In this document: positions 1 through 7,866 of the stretch, in pieces | Layout: each line of letters opens with the position of its first letter | How positions within the stretch are numbered: position 1 is the first letter of the stretch | Assembly (NCBI RefSeq): GCF_000272405.2 | Contig: NZ_AJZM02000061.1 | Coordinates: forward strand, 1-13,359 | From: Vibrio tasmaniensis 1F-187 | GTDB taxonomy: Bacteria > Pseudomonadota > Gammaproteobacteria > Enterobacterales > Vibrionaceae | DNA: 13,359 nt | Reading direction: 5' to 3' | Translations under genes and position numbers: made by a program | The notes under the pieces: model-generated | Database searches by the model: none | What the model was told of the DNA's origin: nothing | The model's input: the letters and a program-made list of their open reading frames with translations, nothing else

Positions 1-24
1 CGTATCTCGTATCTCGTATCTCGT
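1..24. repeat. 7-bp tandem repeat at window edge
   Basis: Three exact copies of the heptamer CGTATCT are followed by a partial copy (CGT), ending 5 bases before the apaH stop codon. The array starts at the first base, so its true length to the left is unknown. It is outside any reading frame I can see. The unit length of 7 is typical of slippage-prone arrays that vary in copy number between strains, but nothing here shows a function. Confidence 0.85.
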
Positions 25-28
25 GTTT

Positions 29-832
29 CTATAGCGCTTTTTGAGTGAAAAACTGTTTGTCTTCCCAGCGAAGTATCGTCAAGTCTCCCCCCCACACACA
101 CCCAGTATCAAGTCCAATTACATCTTTTCCGTTATAGCCTTCAAGCGCAGCCCAGTGTCCAAAAACAACGGTTTTATCGAGCTTTATGCGTTGCGGAAGG
201 TCAAACCATGGCACTAGTGGTTCATCGGTAATTTCATTCGGTGGTAGCTTACATGCCATGTCGAGTCGGCCATCTTCAAAACAGAAGCGCATTCTTGTCA
301 GGCTATTGATCGCATAGCGATAACGTTCGATGTCTTGCAACTCGTTGTTCCAGAGATCTGGCGTGTTGCTGTACATGTTCTCAATAAGCCACTGCCAACG
401 GTCCGATTTCAGTAATGACGTTATCTCTCGATTCTCTGTACGTGCTTGTTCTAAGTCCCATTGAGGTGAGATGCCCGCATGTGTCATGACAAACTCAGGG
501 TGTTCTTGCATCAAGGGTTGTTGTCTTAACCATTCCAGCAATTGGTCACGGTCTTCAGCATCAAGAATTGGTTGAGTCTTGTCTTTTGGTTTGGCTGAAA
601 AGAGGCCTAAGGATACAGCAAGTAGATGTAAATCATGGTTACCCAATACCACCTTCGCTGAACTGCCAAGGTTACGAACAAAACGTAACGTCTCTAAGGA
701 TTTAGGGCCACGAGCAACTAAGTCTCCGGCGACCCATAAAGTATCTTGTTGTTTATCAAAGTTGATGGTTTCAAGCAGTAACTGAAGCTCGTCGAAGCAT
801 CCTTGAATGTCTCCGACAATATAATTCGACAC
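29..832 (-). CDS. apaH: Bis(5'-nucleosyl)-tetraphosphatase, symmetrical (Ap4A hydrolase)
   Basis: This calcineurin-like metallophosphoesterase cleaves Ap4A into two ADP in the cytoplasm and so limits dinucleoside polyphosphates that build up under stress. The 267 residues carry the family's metal-site blocks in order: GDIQG at 7-11, GDLVARGP at 36-43, GNHD at 64-67, the THAG histidine near 118 and FGHW near 226. The length is close to the E. coli enzyme (about 280). Motif I has Gln where the general phosphoesterase pattern GDxHG has His; I believe other gammaproteobacterial ApaH proteins share this, so activity is still expected. The start codon is GTG (830-832), supported by an AGGA ribosome binding site about 7 bases upstream. 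It is last in the lptD-surA-pdxA-rsmA-apaG-apaH cluster, 31 bp after apaG. A G7 run on the coding strand (87-93) lies in the C-terminal codons. Confidence 0.96.
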   Translation of the reverse strand: MSNYIVGDIQGCFDELQLLLETINFDKQQDTLWVAGDLVARGPKSLETLRFVRNLGSSAKVVLGNHDLHLLAVSLGLFSAKPKDKTQPILDAEDRDQLLEWLRQQPLMQEHPEFVMTHAGISPQWDLEQARTENREITSLLKSDRWQWLIENMYSNTPDLWNNELQDIERYRYAINSLTRMRFCFEDGRLDMACKLPPNEITDEPLVPWFDLPQRIKLDKTVVFGHWAALEGYNGKDVIGLDTGCVWGGDLTILRWEDKQFFTQKAL

Positions 833-863
833 AGTATTTTCCTGTAAGTGGTAGAGATGCGTA

Positions 864-1244
864 CTAGTTAAGGATATTGGGGATAGCCAGTCTAAATGGG
901 TCGACTTCTGTTATGAAATCAATGCCTTTATGATCGGTCATCACATAGTGACCTTGCATAACACCCACAGGGGTTTCGATGACCGTACCGCTGGTATATG
1001 TGTATTCGTCATTGGCTTCAATTACAGGCTGCTGTCCAACCACGCCATCACCTTCTATGGTGAGTTGTTTACCGTTAGAGTCGGTAATCAACCAGCGGCG
1101 AGACATAAGTTGTACCGTTGTTTTACTTAGATTTTTGATGGTAATGATGTAAGCGAAAACGTAGCGACTCTTAGATGGCTCTGATTGTTCTTCAATATAT
1201 TTAGAATGAACTTGGCATTTGATACAAGGCGTAGATATATCCAT
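864..1244 (-). CDS. apaG: ApaG domain protein (Co2+/Mg2+ efflux-associated protein)
   Basis: ApaG is a small single-domain protein of immunoglobulin/fibronectin-like fold, conserved next to apaH in gammaproteobacteria. Its biochemical role is not settled; mutants in enterobacteria have been linked to Co2+ resistance and Mg2+ efflux, hence the common name. The product is 126 residues (E. coli 125) and contains the characteristic glycine-rich block GDGVVGQQP at 65-73. The ATG at 1242-1244 is preceded by AAAGGTG at good spacing. A terminator-like hairpin separates it from rsmA upstream, while apaH follows 31 bp downstream, so apaG-apaH may be partly uncoupled from the upstream genes. Two N-terminal cysteines (Cys7 and Cys10, in the pattern CIKC) are visible; no metal-binding role is established. 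Confidence 0.95.
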   Translation of the reverse strand: MDISTPCIKCQVHSKYIEEQSEPSKSRYVFAYIITIKNLSKTTVQLMSRRWLITDSNGKQLTIEGDGVVGQQPVIEANDEYTYTSGTVIETPVGVMQGHYVMTDHKGIDFITEVDPFRLAIPNILN

Positions 1245-1284
1245 ATTCGCACCTTTTGTTGTTGGTATGCTTTAAGTATTACAT

Positions 1285-1318
1285 AAAAAATAGGCTCCTC
1301 ACCGAAGTGTAGGAGCCT
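1285..1318 (-). terminator. Intrinsic terminator-like hairpin between rsmA and apaG
   Basis: Read on the minus strand, an 8-bp perfect stem (1311-1318 with 1292-1299) encloses an inner CAC-TTCG-GTG hairpin, the very stable C(UUCG)G tetraloop, with a single unpaired base between the two stems. Six T residues follow (1285-1290). The UUCG loop appears only on the minus strand, which agrees with the direction of the rsmA-apaG genes. It starts 7 bases after the rsmA stop. It may end or attenuate transcription before apaG-apaH. Confidence 0.85.
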
Positions 1319-1325
1319 TTTTCGA

Positions 1326-2141
1326 TTATTTATCAGCGTTGTGACTGTCGTGCAACCAGTTCGCCATATCGACAAACTGTTCGAGCGTCAGGTTCTCAGG
1401 GCGCATGCCAGGGTTTACACCTAGCTCTTCAAGCACTTCCTTGTCGATTAGGCTCTTGTAGCAGTTACGTACTGTTTTACGACGCTGGTTAAAGCCTTCG
1501 CGACATACGCGATCTAACCACTTAAGATCTTTTGCCGGGTAAGGCAGTACTTCATAAGGCTGAAGGCGAACGACTGCAGAGTCTACTTTCGGTGGTGGAA
1601 CAAATGCTGTTGGTGGCACTTCTAAAACAGGAGTGACTTTACAGTAATATTGAGCCATAACCGTTAGACGACCGTAAGCTTTAGTACCAGGACCCGCTGC
1701 TAATCGGTTAACGACTTCTTTTTGAAGCATAAAGTGCATGTCTTGCACGTCTTTATGGAACTCAAAAAGGTGGAACATCAATGGTGTAGAGATGTTGTAT
1801 GGCAAGTTACCGAAGATACGCAGCTTGTTGTTTGGCTTAACAAGTTGTTCGAAATCGAACTTCATTGCATCGCCCTCATAGATCGTTAACTTTTCAGAAA
1901 GATCAGGGTGATTACGCAGACGTTCAGCAAGATCTCTATCCAGTTCAATTACTGTGAACTTGTCGACAAGCTTGCCAACAGGCTCAGTAATCGCACCAAG
2001 ACCAGGGCCGATTTCTACTAAGTTCTGGCCTGGTAGTGGGTTAATACTCGATACGATTCCATCAATAATATATGGATCGTTAAGGAAGTTTTGACCAAAA
2101 CGTTTACGCGCTTTGTGCCCTAAGTGGACATCATTTCTCAT
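1326..2141 (-). CDS. rsmA: 16S rRNA (adenine1518-N6/adenine1519-N6)-dimethyltransferase
   Basis: RsmA (KsgA) uses SAM to dimethylate two adjacent adenines in the helix 45 loop of 16S rRNA during late 30S assembly; loss gives kasugamycin resistance. The 271-residue protein (E. coli 273) shows FGQNFL at 15-20, the SAM-binding motif I EIGPGLGA at 43-50, the acidic ELD at 66-68 that contacts the SAM ribose, and the catalytic NLPY at 112-115 that flips the target adenine. The C-terminal helical domain contains [10 protein letters not shown], typical of the family. The ATG overlaps the pdxA stop as ATGA (2138-2141), so translation is probably coupled to pdxA. A terminator-like hairpin follows its stop codon. 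Confidence 0.97.
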   Translation of the reverse strand: MRNDVHLGHKARKRFGQNFLNDPYIIDGIVSSINPLPGQNLVEIGPGLGAITEPVGKLVDKFTVIELDRDLAERLRNHPDLSEKLTIYEGDAMKFDFEQLVKPNNKLRIFGNLPYNISTPLMFHLFEFHKDVQDMHFMLQKEVVNRLAAGPGTKAYGRLTVMAQYYCKVTPVLEVPPTAFVPPPKVDSAVVRLQPYEVLPYPAKDLKWLDRVCREGFNQRRKTVRNCYKSLIDKEVLEELGVNPGMRPENLTLEQFVDMANWLHDSHNADK

Positions 2142-3127
2142 TGCTTTTTCTCTACTAATTCAATGGCGTGCGTGAGCGCTGTTCTAAAGCTCCCTGTATC
2201 GGCTTGGCCTTTCCCTGCCAAGTCTAAGGCGGTACCGTGATCGACTGATGTGCGAATAAACGGTAAGCCAAGCGTGATGTTCACTGAGCGACCAAACCCT
2301 TTGTATTTCAATACTGGGAGTACTTGGTCGTGATACATACCTAAAACAGCATCTGCATCTTGCAAATATTTTTCATTAAAGATGGTGTCTGCTGGCAATG
2401 GGCCAACTAAATTAATACCATCTTTCTGGCGAATTTTTTCTAGCGTAGGGGTGATAGTTTCTATCTCTTCACGACCCAAACAACCATCTTCACCAGCATG
2501 TGGATTCAAACCACACACGTAGATAGTTGGTTTCTCAATAGCAAATTTTTCAACCAAGTCTTTATGCAGAATAGTAATGATTTGCTCTAATCTGTCTTCG
2601 GTCACTGCTTGAGATACATAAGCTAGCGGGATGTGCGTTGTTACTAGAGCAACACGCAGCCCTTCTGTTGCCAACATCATCACCACGAGCGGTGTGTTGG
2701 ACTTCTCTGCAAAAAACTCGGTATGGCCGCTAAAAGCAACGCCAGCTCGGTTAATTACACCCTTATGAACAGGGCCGGTGACAATAGCATCAAATTCATC
2801 ATTCATACAGCCAATTGCTGCGGTTTCTAGTGTATTTAATACGTAGTGGCCGTTCGCTTCATTAAGTTGACCCGCAACGGCAACTTCAGAGAGTGGAACA
2901 TGTTTCACAACCAATGTTCCAGAGCGTTGAGGTTGCTTGGGCGCGGTTGAGTCGTAGTCCAACAGCTCAACCTCAATCCCTAACATTTCAGCTCGCTCTG
3001 CTAGTAGGGTTTTGTCCGCACAAACGACGAGCTGATGTGGCCAGCTTTCTTGAGATAGCGCTAGAGTTAAATCTGGCCCAATTCCCGCGGGTTCACCTGC
3101 CGTAATGACAAGGCGTTTAGTTGTCAT
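2138..3127 (-). CDS. pdxA: 4-hydroxythreonine-4-phosphate dehydrogenase
   Basis: PdxA oxidises 4-phosphohydroxy-L-threonine with NAD(P), giving the unstable product that PdxJ condenses into pyridoxine 5'-phosphate in the DXP-dependent vitamin B6 pathway. Visible blocks are GEPAGIGPD near 11-19, TGPVHKG near 118-124, SGHTEFFA, and the three metal-binding histidines at about 165 (TTHIP), 210 (NPH) and 266 (YHDQ), matching the E. coli spacing. The frame is open to a TTG at 3152-3154 and has an ATG at 3134-3136. I chose the ATG at 3125-3127 because GAGGA (3136-3140) sits 8 bases upstream and the product is then 329 residues, the E. coli length. This start overlaps the end of surA by 11 bp, and the stop overlaps the rsmA start by 4 bp. 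Confidence 0.95.
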   Translation of the reverse strand: MTTKRLVITAGEPAGIGPDLTLALSQESWPHQLVVCADKTLLAERAEMLGIEVELLDYDSTAPKQPQRSGTLVVKHVPLSEVAVAGQLNEANGHYVLNTLETAAIGCMNDEFDAIVTGPVHKGVINRAGVAFSGHTEFFAEKSNTPLVVMMLATEGLRVALVTTHIPLAYVSQAVTEDRLEQIITILHKDLVEKFAIEKPTIYVCGLNPHAGEDGCLGREEIETITPTLEKIRQKDGINLVGPLPADTIFNEKYLQDADAVLGMYHDQVLPVLKYKGFGRSVNITLGLPFIRTSVDHGTALDLAGKGQADTGSFRTALTHAIELVEKKQ

Positions 3128-4412
3128 CTTGGTCATCCTCAACCACTTCAACAAAGGCGCTAGCTCTTATTTCTTGCAGCCAAGCACCGACTTCTTCGTT
3201 GAACTTACGGTTAAATAGAATTTGATAAGCTTTGTTTTTCAATGCTGAATCGGTACGGTCTACTTCGCGACGGTCTAGTACTTCAACAATGTGCCAACCG
3301 TGAACGGTTTTGAATGGCGCACTGATCTTACCTTCAGGTAGCGTTTCTACTTGGTGTTTGAACTCAGGAACGTATAAATCTGGAGTTTGGTAGCCTAACT
3401 CACCATCTTGTACTGCTGAACCTGGATCTTGGCTGTATTGCTGTGCAAGATCACCAAAGCTCGCTTCACCTGCGTTTACACGACGCGTGATTTCTTCAAG
3501 CTGCTCTTTCGCACCGTCATCACTCAAGATAACCGTTGGCTTAATCAAAATATGACGTGCATTAACTTCGGTAACTGCAACGGTTTCCAAACCTTTTACG
3601 TCTTCAATTTTTAGAATATGAAAGCCAACACCACTTCGGAAAGGGCCGATGATGCTGCCTTTGTTCTGCATTTTTATTTGATCTGCAAAAATCGTAGGCA
3701 TCTCTTCTTTACGCATCCAACCCCAATCACCACCTTGTAGTGCTTTAGGGCCTTTAGAGTAAGTATAAGCCATGGTGCTGAAGTCTTTGCCGTTGTTTAG
3801 CTCTTCCACTAAATCTGTCGCTTGTGCTTCTAATTCTTCTTTGGTTTGGTCATCATTGAATCGAAGTTGGATGTGGCCAATTTTGTATTGAACCGTCGCA
3901 TTGGTTTCTTGCGCTAAGATGTCCGCTAGGTTGTCGACTTCTGCAGGAAGGATATTAATACGACGGCGAACCAAGGCATTACGAGCTTCACTTGCAGCAA
4001 TCTCTTTTCTCACTTGCTCACGAAATGCGTTGTAGCTAAGGCCTTCTTCCGCAACCGATGCGGTAAGTTGTTGTACTGTTTGGTTGTTATCTTTGGCAAT
4101 GCCTTCAATCGCTTGATCCAGTCGAGCATCATCAATTCGAACCCCAATACGTTCCGCTTCTTGGGTCTGAATTGTATCGATGATCAGTTTTTCTAGAACT
4201 TGCTCATTCAATACATCTTGTGATGGTAATGTTTGTCCGCTTTTCTTCGCGTTTGCGCGCAGTGTTTTCATTGAAGTATCAATGTCACTTTGTAAGATCA
4301 CGCCCTCGTTGACGATTACTTTTACGCTATCGAGTTCAACTGGTGCGGCATAGCTTGTTGATAAAGTACAAGCCGCTGCGATAGCTATTAATGTGCGTTT
4401 CCACAATGTCAT
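3117..4412 (-). CDS. surA: Periplasmic chaperone and peptidyl-prolyl isomerase SurA
   Basis: SurA escorts unfolded outer-membrane proteins across the periplasm to the BAM complex; LptD, encoded just upstream, is a known SurA-dependent client in E. coli. The 431-residue precursor starts with a Sec signal peptide (basic MTLWKR, a hydrophobic stretch, then SYA) with likely cleavage after residue 22. An N-terminal chaperone region (about 23-170) is followed by two parvulin domains at about 173-272 and 285-383, then a C-terminal helix. The second domain has the classic ARHILIKP and HGWHIVEV blocks. The first has GHIQLRF and GVGFHILKI and looks less canonical, as in E. coli where it has little isomerase activity. 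The extreme C-terminus is acidic (EDDQDDN). The ATG has AAAGGAT about 6 bases upstream. It lies 43 bp after lptD and overlaps pdxA. Confidence 0.97.
   Translation of the reverse strand: MTLWKRTLIAIAAACTLSTSYAAPVELDSVKVIVNEGVILQSDIDTSMKTLRANAKKSGQTLPSQDVLNEQVLEKLIIDTIQTQEAERIGVRIDDARLDQAIEGIAKDNNQTVQQLTASVAEEGLSYNAFREQVRKEIAASEARNALVRRRINILPAEVDNLADILAQETNATVQYKIGHIQLRFNDDQTKEELEAQATDLVEELNNGKDFSTMAYTYSKGPKALQGGDWGWMRKEEMPTIFADQIKMQNKGSIIGPFRSGVGFHILKIEDVKGLETVAVTEVNARHILIKPTVILSDDGAKEQLEEITRRVNAGEASFGDLAQQYSQDPGSAVQDGELGYQTPDLYVPEFKHQVETLPEGKISAPFKTVHGWHIVEVLDRREVDRTDSALKNKAYQILFNRKFNEEVGAWLQEIRASAFVEVVEDDQDDN
3136..3140 (-). promoter_or_regulatory. Ribosome binding site deciding the pdxA start
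   Basis: GAGGA on the minus strand lies 8 bases before the ATG at 3125-3127. It abuts the alternative ATG at 3134-3136 with no usable spacing, so it favours the shorter PdxA. It lies inside the last codons of surA. Confidence 0.7.
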
Positions 4413-4455
4413 GTGTAATCCTTTATATTTACCGATGTGTTATCAATAAAGAAAA

Positions 4456-6804
4456 TTAGTTGTTTAAGAAGAATGGGCGACCATAGCTGAGTGCGTTACT
4501 TGAGCTTGTTTCACTTACTTCGCTTGAGTTTGAGCCTATGTTGGTACCAAAGCCAACAATACCGAAGTTAAAGCCAAAGTTTTTCTCGTATACTGGTGTC
4601 GCATTCGATGTGTTGATGTAATCACCTTCCCATCTACGCAATTGGTTACTATAGGTGAAGCCGATATACCAACAATCGGACTTGTAATTGAGTTTAGCTA
4701 ACCACTCAAGGTTCTCTTCGGTTGTTAAATCATAGAAGTACTGAGCGCTGGCACTCCACTTACGTGAAATCTGGTAGGCTCCGAGTAATCCTGCTTGAGA
4801 TATACCATCTTTAGTAATCGATCCAACATTAAAATCAACAGTGTCTTCGATATACTCTTTGGTTACGTAGCGGTAGTTGGTTTGGATATAACCACCAGAA
4901 AAACGGTACTCAATGGTGCTGTTGGCTAGTTGCATTGCTGTGGTATCGATGTCGTACTGAACCCCACCATGATAAAACAGGTAGTCGTCGTAATTAAAGT
5001 CGACTTCTACAGCCCAAGATGAGTAATTCGAGTTCTTATCTTTAGTATCAAGTGTTAGATGTTGTTTCGTATCTTTGTCGATATAAAAGATCTGTCCAAA
5101 CGACACATTGAGTCGCTCTTTATACTCATCATCAAAGAAACGAGATGATGCACCGTAGCTTACTTGGTTAGCTGCAGCGATACGGTCTACACCACTGTAT
5201 TTACGGCTTCTAAACAGGCCATAATAATCAGTCTGCAGAAGTGTCGTATCGTAAAGACCAATGTTGTTTTGATCTTCTTTTGGTACATACAGGTATTGAA
5301 CTTGGGGTTCTAGAGTTTGAGTGTAGTTACCAATAACCTTGGTATCTCTTTCTAAAACGATACCAGCATGACTCCTAAATTCTGGGACAACTCGACTTAC
5401 TGACTTTTCTAAATCTTTATATTTGTCACTTGTGGTATCAACACCATCAAGATCTTGTTGGTAGTAAGTACCAAGAAGTCGGGCTTCTGTGGTCCAAGTA
5501 CCCCAAGTGTTGCCTACTGGAATTGTAATTCCCGGCTCAACGTGAATACGAGTTGCCGATGGTTTCCCTTTTGCATCTGTATCAAACAGAGACACATGGC
5601 TGACCAAGTCGAAATCTAAATACTCCATTACCTCCGGGGCATAATAGTTATATTCCAGCTGTGGGAGCAGGCGGTATGGAAGGTTGTTTGTCGTATTTGT
5701 GAGGACCTGAAAATCTCGCACAAGTACAGACGCATCCCAATTTTGAGAACGGTATGTAGCCTGCCCTTCTTGAAGAAGCTGGCCATCTTCACGGTTACCA
5801 ATGCCGCTTCCGTTGACATCTGTGAAGTACTCGATATCGCCAACTTTTGAGTAATCAATTTCAAACAACCAAGATTCTTGGAATATTCCTGAGTGATTAA
5901 GTTGAGCCCCCCAACGTTTGCCTTTCTCTGGGTATTTTTTGTCATCAGGCAAGTATTCAGACTTAATCATCCCGGAACCAAAATCGCTTAAATATCTAAA
6001 TTCACTGTTAAGCTGAGTACCACGCTCTTTCATGTGCTTAAAAGTGGTTTTGAGGTCATACTCTGGTGCCAAATTCCAATAAACAGGGATCTCAAATTCA
6101 AAACCATCACTTGAGCCATATGATACCGTTGGATATAAGAAGCCTGTTTTACGCGTATCACCAATCGGAACGGTTAAGTACGGCAGATAAAAAACAGGGA
6201 CGCTCTGAATTTCAAACCTTGGGTTGTAGAACGTAGCCTCTTCTTCATTTTGGTCGACATCGATACTTGACGCTCTTAGTCGCCATGCATTGTCGCCGAT
6301 AGGGCAAGAGGTGATTGAGCCATCTTCAATCTCATAAACCGCTTTTCCGGTTTTTGCGATGTAAACCGCATCTCCTCGCCCTTGCTCACAGAGGAACTCA
6401 TAATCGGTATTTTCGAGCGTCATTTCATCGGTGGTCAGATTGTTAGTGGCTCTGTCTGCCACTGACTTTATTTGACCATCGCTAAAGTTTACGTTGCCTT
6501 CAGCTACAACGATATTTTCTTGTTGGTGAAGCGTTACATTGTCGGCAAGGATGGTTTTGTTTCCTTGGGTAACTCTTACATCACCTGAGTAGATTGCCTT
6601 GTCACCATTGATAGCCTCTAAGCGATCGGACTCAACATGAGCGGGAAGTTGTGTCTCGTTTTCTGCAGCGGGCTCGATCAAGCATTGATCTATAGAGGGC
6701 ATTTCCTGCACACTACTATCTGTGATTGTTTCAGCTTGAGTTGTCGATACGTATAATGCCGTACTTATAGACGCGGCTAACAAGGTGCGGGAAAAAGATT
6801 GCAT
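4456..6804 (-). CDS. lptD: LPS-assembly outer membrane protein LptD
   Basis: LptD forms, with the lipoprotein LptE, the translocon that inserts lipopolysaccharide into the outer leaflet of the outer membrane. The 782-residue precursor has a signal peptide ending near TTQA (residue 24), an N-terminal LptA-like beta-jellyroll of repeated short strands (about 55-180), the block [21 protein letters not shown] (about 203-223) at the start of the barrel domain, and a long aromatic-rich C-terminal beta-barrel ending in RPFFLNN. The cysteines are at 41, 139, 167 and 711. E. coli has a Cys-Cys pair at the C-terminal site, whereas here the sequence is Asp-Cys-Trp, and Cys139 is additional. The ATG at 6802-6804 has an AGGA about 12 bases upstream, rather far. 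It is the first gene of the cluster and is divergent from djlA. Confidence 0.97.
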   Translation of the reverse strand: MQSFSRTLLAASISTALYVSTTQAETITDSSVQEMPSIDQCLIEPAAENETQLPAHVESDRLEAINGDKAIYSGDVRVTQGNKTILADNVTLHQQENIVVAEGNVNFSDGQIKSVADRATNNLTTDEMTLENTDYEFLCEQGRGDAVYIAKTGKAVYEIEDGSITSCPIGDNAWRLRASSIDVDQNEEEATFYNPRFEIQSVPVFYLPYLTVPIGDTRKTGFLYPTVSYGSSDGFEFEIPVYWNLAPEYDLKTTFKHMKERGTQLNSEFRYLSDFGSGMIKSEYLPDDKKYPEKGKRWGAQLNHSGIFQESWLFEIDYSKVGDIEYFTDVNGSGIGNREDGQLLQEGQATYRSQNWDASVLVRDFQVLTNTTNNLPYRLLPQLEYNYYAPEVMEYLDFDLVSHVSLFDTDAKGKPSATRIHVEPGITIPVGNTWGTWTTEARLLGTYYQQDLDGVDTTSDKYKDLEKSVSRVVPEFRSHAGIVLERDTKVIGNYTQTLEPQVQYLYVPKEDQNNIGLYDTTLLQTDYYGLFRSRKYSGVDRIAAANQVSYGASSRFFDDEYKERLNVSFGQIFYIDKDTKQHLTLDTKDKNSNYSSWAVEVDFNYDDYLFYHGGVQYDIDTTAMQLANSTIEYRFSGGYIQTNYRYVTKEYIEDTVDFNVGSITKDGISQAGLLGAYQISRKWSASAQYFYDLTTEENLEWLAKLNYKSDCWYIGFTYSNQLRRWEGDYINTSNATPVYEKNFGFNFGIVGFGTNIGSNSSEVSETSSSNALSYGRPFFLNN

Positions 6805-6825
6805 GAAGTTGAACTATCCTGTGTC

Positions 6826-6848
6826 ACTAGATGAAGGGTTGATCTAGT
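6826..6848. promoter_or_regulatory. Inverted repeat in lptD upstream region
   Basis: Perfect 7-base half-sites ACTAGAT (6826-6832) and ATCTAGT (6842-6848) are separated by 9 bases, 22 bases upstream of the lptD ATG. The half-site spacing suits a dimeric DNA-binding regulator or an mRNA hairpin in the lptD leader. No named regulator motif was recognised. It overlaps the dyad at 6836-6856. Confidence 0.4.
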
Positions 6849-6856
6849 ATCAATCC
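6836..6856. promoter_or_regulatory. Second, overlapping dyad upstream of lptD
   Basis: GGGTTGAT (6836-6843) pairs with ATCAATCC (6849-6856) across a 5-base loop, with one G-T wobble. It shares bases with the dyad at 6826-6848, so both cannot fold at once in RNA. Confidence 0.35.
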
Positions 6857-6870
6857 AATTAATAAAGCAT

Positions 6871-6890
6871 TTTCCTTATGATAAAGGAAA
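6871..6890. promoter_or_regulatory. Palindrome in the lptD-djlA divergent region
   Basis: TTTCCTT (6871-6877) and AAGGAAA (6884-6890) form a perfect 7-bp inverted repeat with a 6-base centre, near the middle of the 149-bp region between the divergent lptD and djlA starts. It could be an operator acting on either gene. I could not assign confident -35 and -10 boxes in this region for either direction. Confidence 0.35.
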
Positions 6891-6953
6891 TATTAGCATT
6901 CAGCATCATCAGACAGCATTACTCAGACAAAATTCATAGATAGAGAACACATA

Positions 6954-7808
6954 ATGCAAATATTTGGCAAAATTTTGGGCGCTTTTTTTGGTTTTTTATT
7001 TGGGGGGCCGCTCGGTTTAGTTTTTGGCCTATTTTTAGGGCACCAGTTCGATAAAGCTCGCCGATTGAACCAATCGGGCTTCAATAGCTCTGGTTTTGGC
7101 CGAGGTCCAAGCCAAGCTGAAAGACAAAACGAGTTTTTCAAATCTGCTTTTGCGGTTATGGGACACGTTGCTAAAGCTAAGGGGCAGGTTACACCAGAAG
7201 AGATTCAGCTCGCTTCTACAATGATGGAGCGTATGAACCTGCATGGCGAACAACGTAAAGCGGCTCAAGATGCTTTCCGTGGCGGCAAGGAGAGTGACTT
7301 CCCGTTAAGCGATGTGCTTGAGCGTGTGAAGATCTCATCGGGTGGCCGTTTTGATCTCCTGCAGTTTTTTTTAGAGCTACAAGTATCTGCTGCATTTGCT
7401 GATGGAAGTTTGCACCCTAGTGAACGTCAGGTTTTGCATAAGATAGCGCAAGGCCTTGGCTTTTCAGCAGAGCAACTAGAGCGTCGTTTGCAGATGCAAG
7501 AAGCTGCATTCCGTTTTCAACAGCAGGGTGGAAGCTTTGGTGGCCATCAAGGGCATGGGCAATCATCGGGTTGGCAACAGGCTTCGCAACAAAACCAACT
7601 GGCCGATGCGTTTAAAGTTCTCGGTGTGAGTGAAAGTGCCGACGGTAAAGAGGTGAAGAAAGCTTACCGCAAGCTGATGAATGAGCATCACCCAGATAAA
7701 CTGATGGCGAAGGGTTTGCCACCAGAAATGATGAATGTCGCGAAAGAAAAATCGCAAGAAATTCAGAATGCTTATGATCTGATAAAGAAAGTAAAAGGTT
7801 TTAAGTAA
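6954..7808 (+). CDS. djlA: Membrane-anchored DnaJ-like co-chaperone DjlA
   Basis: DjlA is an inner-membrane J-protein that stimulates DnaK on the cytoplasmic face; in E. coli its overproduction activates the Rcs envelope-stress pathway and capsule synthesis. The 284-residue protein has one N-terminal transmembrane segment (about 4-30) rich in evenly spaced glycines (GKILGAFFGFLFGG and onward), a pattern linked to dimerisation. A TerB-like helical domain follows (about 58-185), then a Gln/Gly/Ser-rich linker (about 189-215), and a C-terminal J domain (about 217-282) with the essential HPD at 246-248 and the long DjlA-type helix II/III loop DKLMAKGLPPEM. E. coli DjlA is 271 residues. The ATG has only a weak GAGA upstream. 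Divergence from lptD matches the E. coli arrangement. Confidence 0.96.
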   Translation: MQIFGKILGAFFGFLFGGPLGLVFGLFLGHQFDKARRLNQSGFNSSGFGRGPSQAERQNEFFKSAFAVMGHVAKAKGQVTPEEIQLASTMMERMNLHGEQRKAAQDAFRGGKESDFPLSDVLERVKISSGGRFDLLQFFLELQVSAAFADGSLHPSERQVLHKIAQGLGFSAEQLERRLQMQEAAFRFQQQGGSFGGHQGHGQSSGWQQASQQNQLADAFKVLGVSESADGKEVKKAYRKLMNEHHPDKLMAKGLPPEMMNVAKEKSQEIQNAYDLIKKVKGFK

Positions 7809-7818
7809 TCGAACATAG

Positions 7819-7851
7819 ACCGAGTCATACTATTAAATGATTCGGTTTTTT
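7819..7851 (+). terminator. Intrinsic terminator of djlA
   Basis: ACCGAGTCAT (7819-7828) pairs with ATGATTCGGT (7837-7846) over 10 bp with one G-T wobble and an 8-base loop. The stem runs into six T residues (7846-7851). It begins 10 bases after the djlA stop. The out-of-place ATG at 7837 is part of this stem, which argues against it being a start codon for the next gene. Confidence 0.88.
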
Positions 7852-7866
7852 ATTAAAGGGAATTAT

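Noticed and set aside
1127..1375. 82-residue minus-strand frame spanning the rsmA-apaG spacer
   Set aside because: It runs through the terminator hairpin and overlaps the ends of two real genes in another frame, with no recognisable protein features.
5628..5945. 105-residue minus-strand frame inside lptD
   Set aside because: It is a shifted frame of the lptD coding sequence; lptD itself is intact and no independent ribosome binding site or domain is seen.
7837..7866. Upstream ATG giving a 10-residue longer DUF924 protein
   Set aside because: The ATG is part of the djlA terminator stem and lacks a ribosome binding site; the ATG at 7867 has AAAGGG at ideal spacing.
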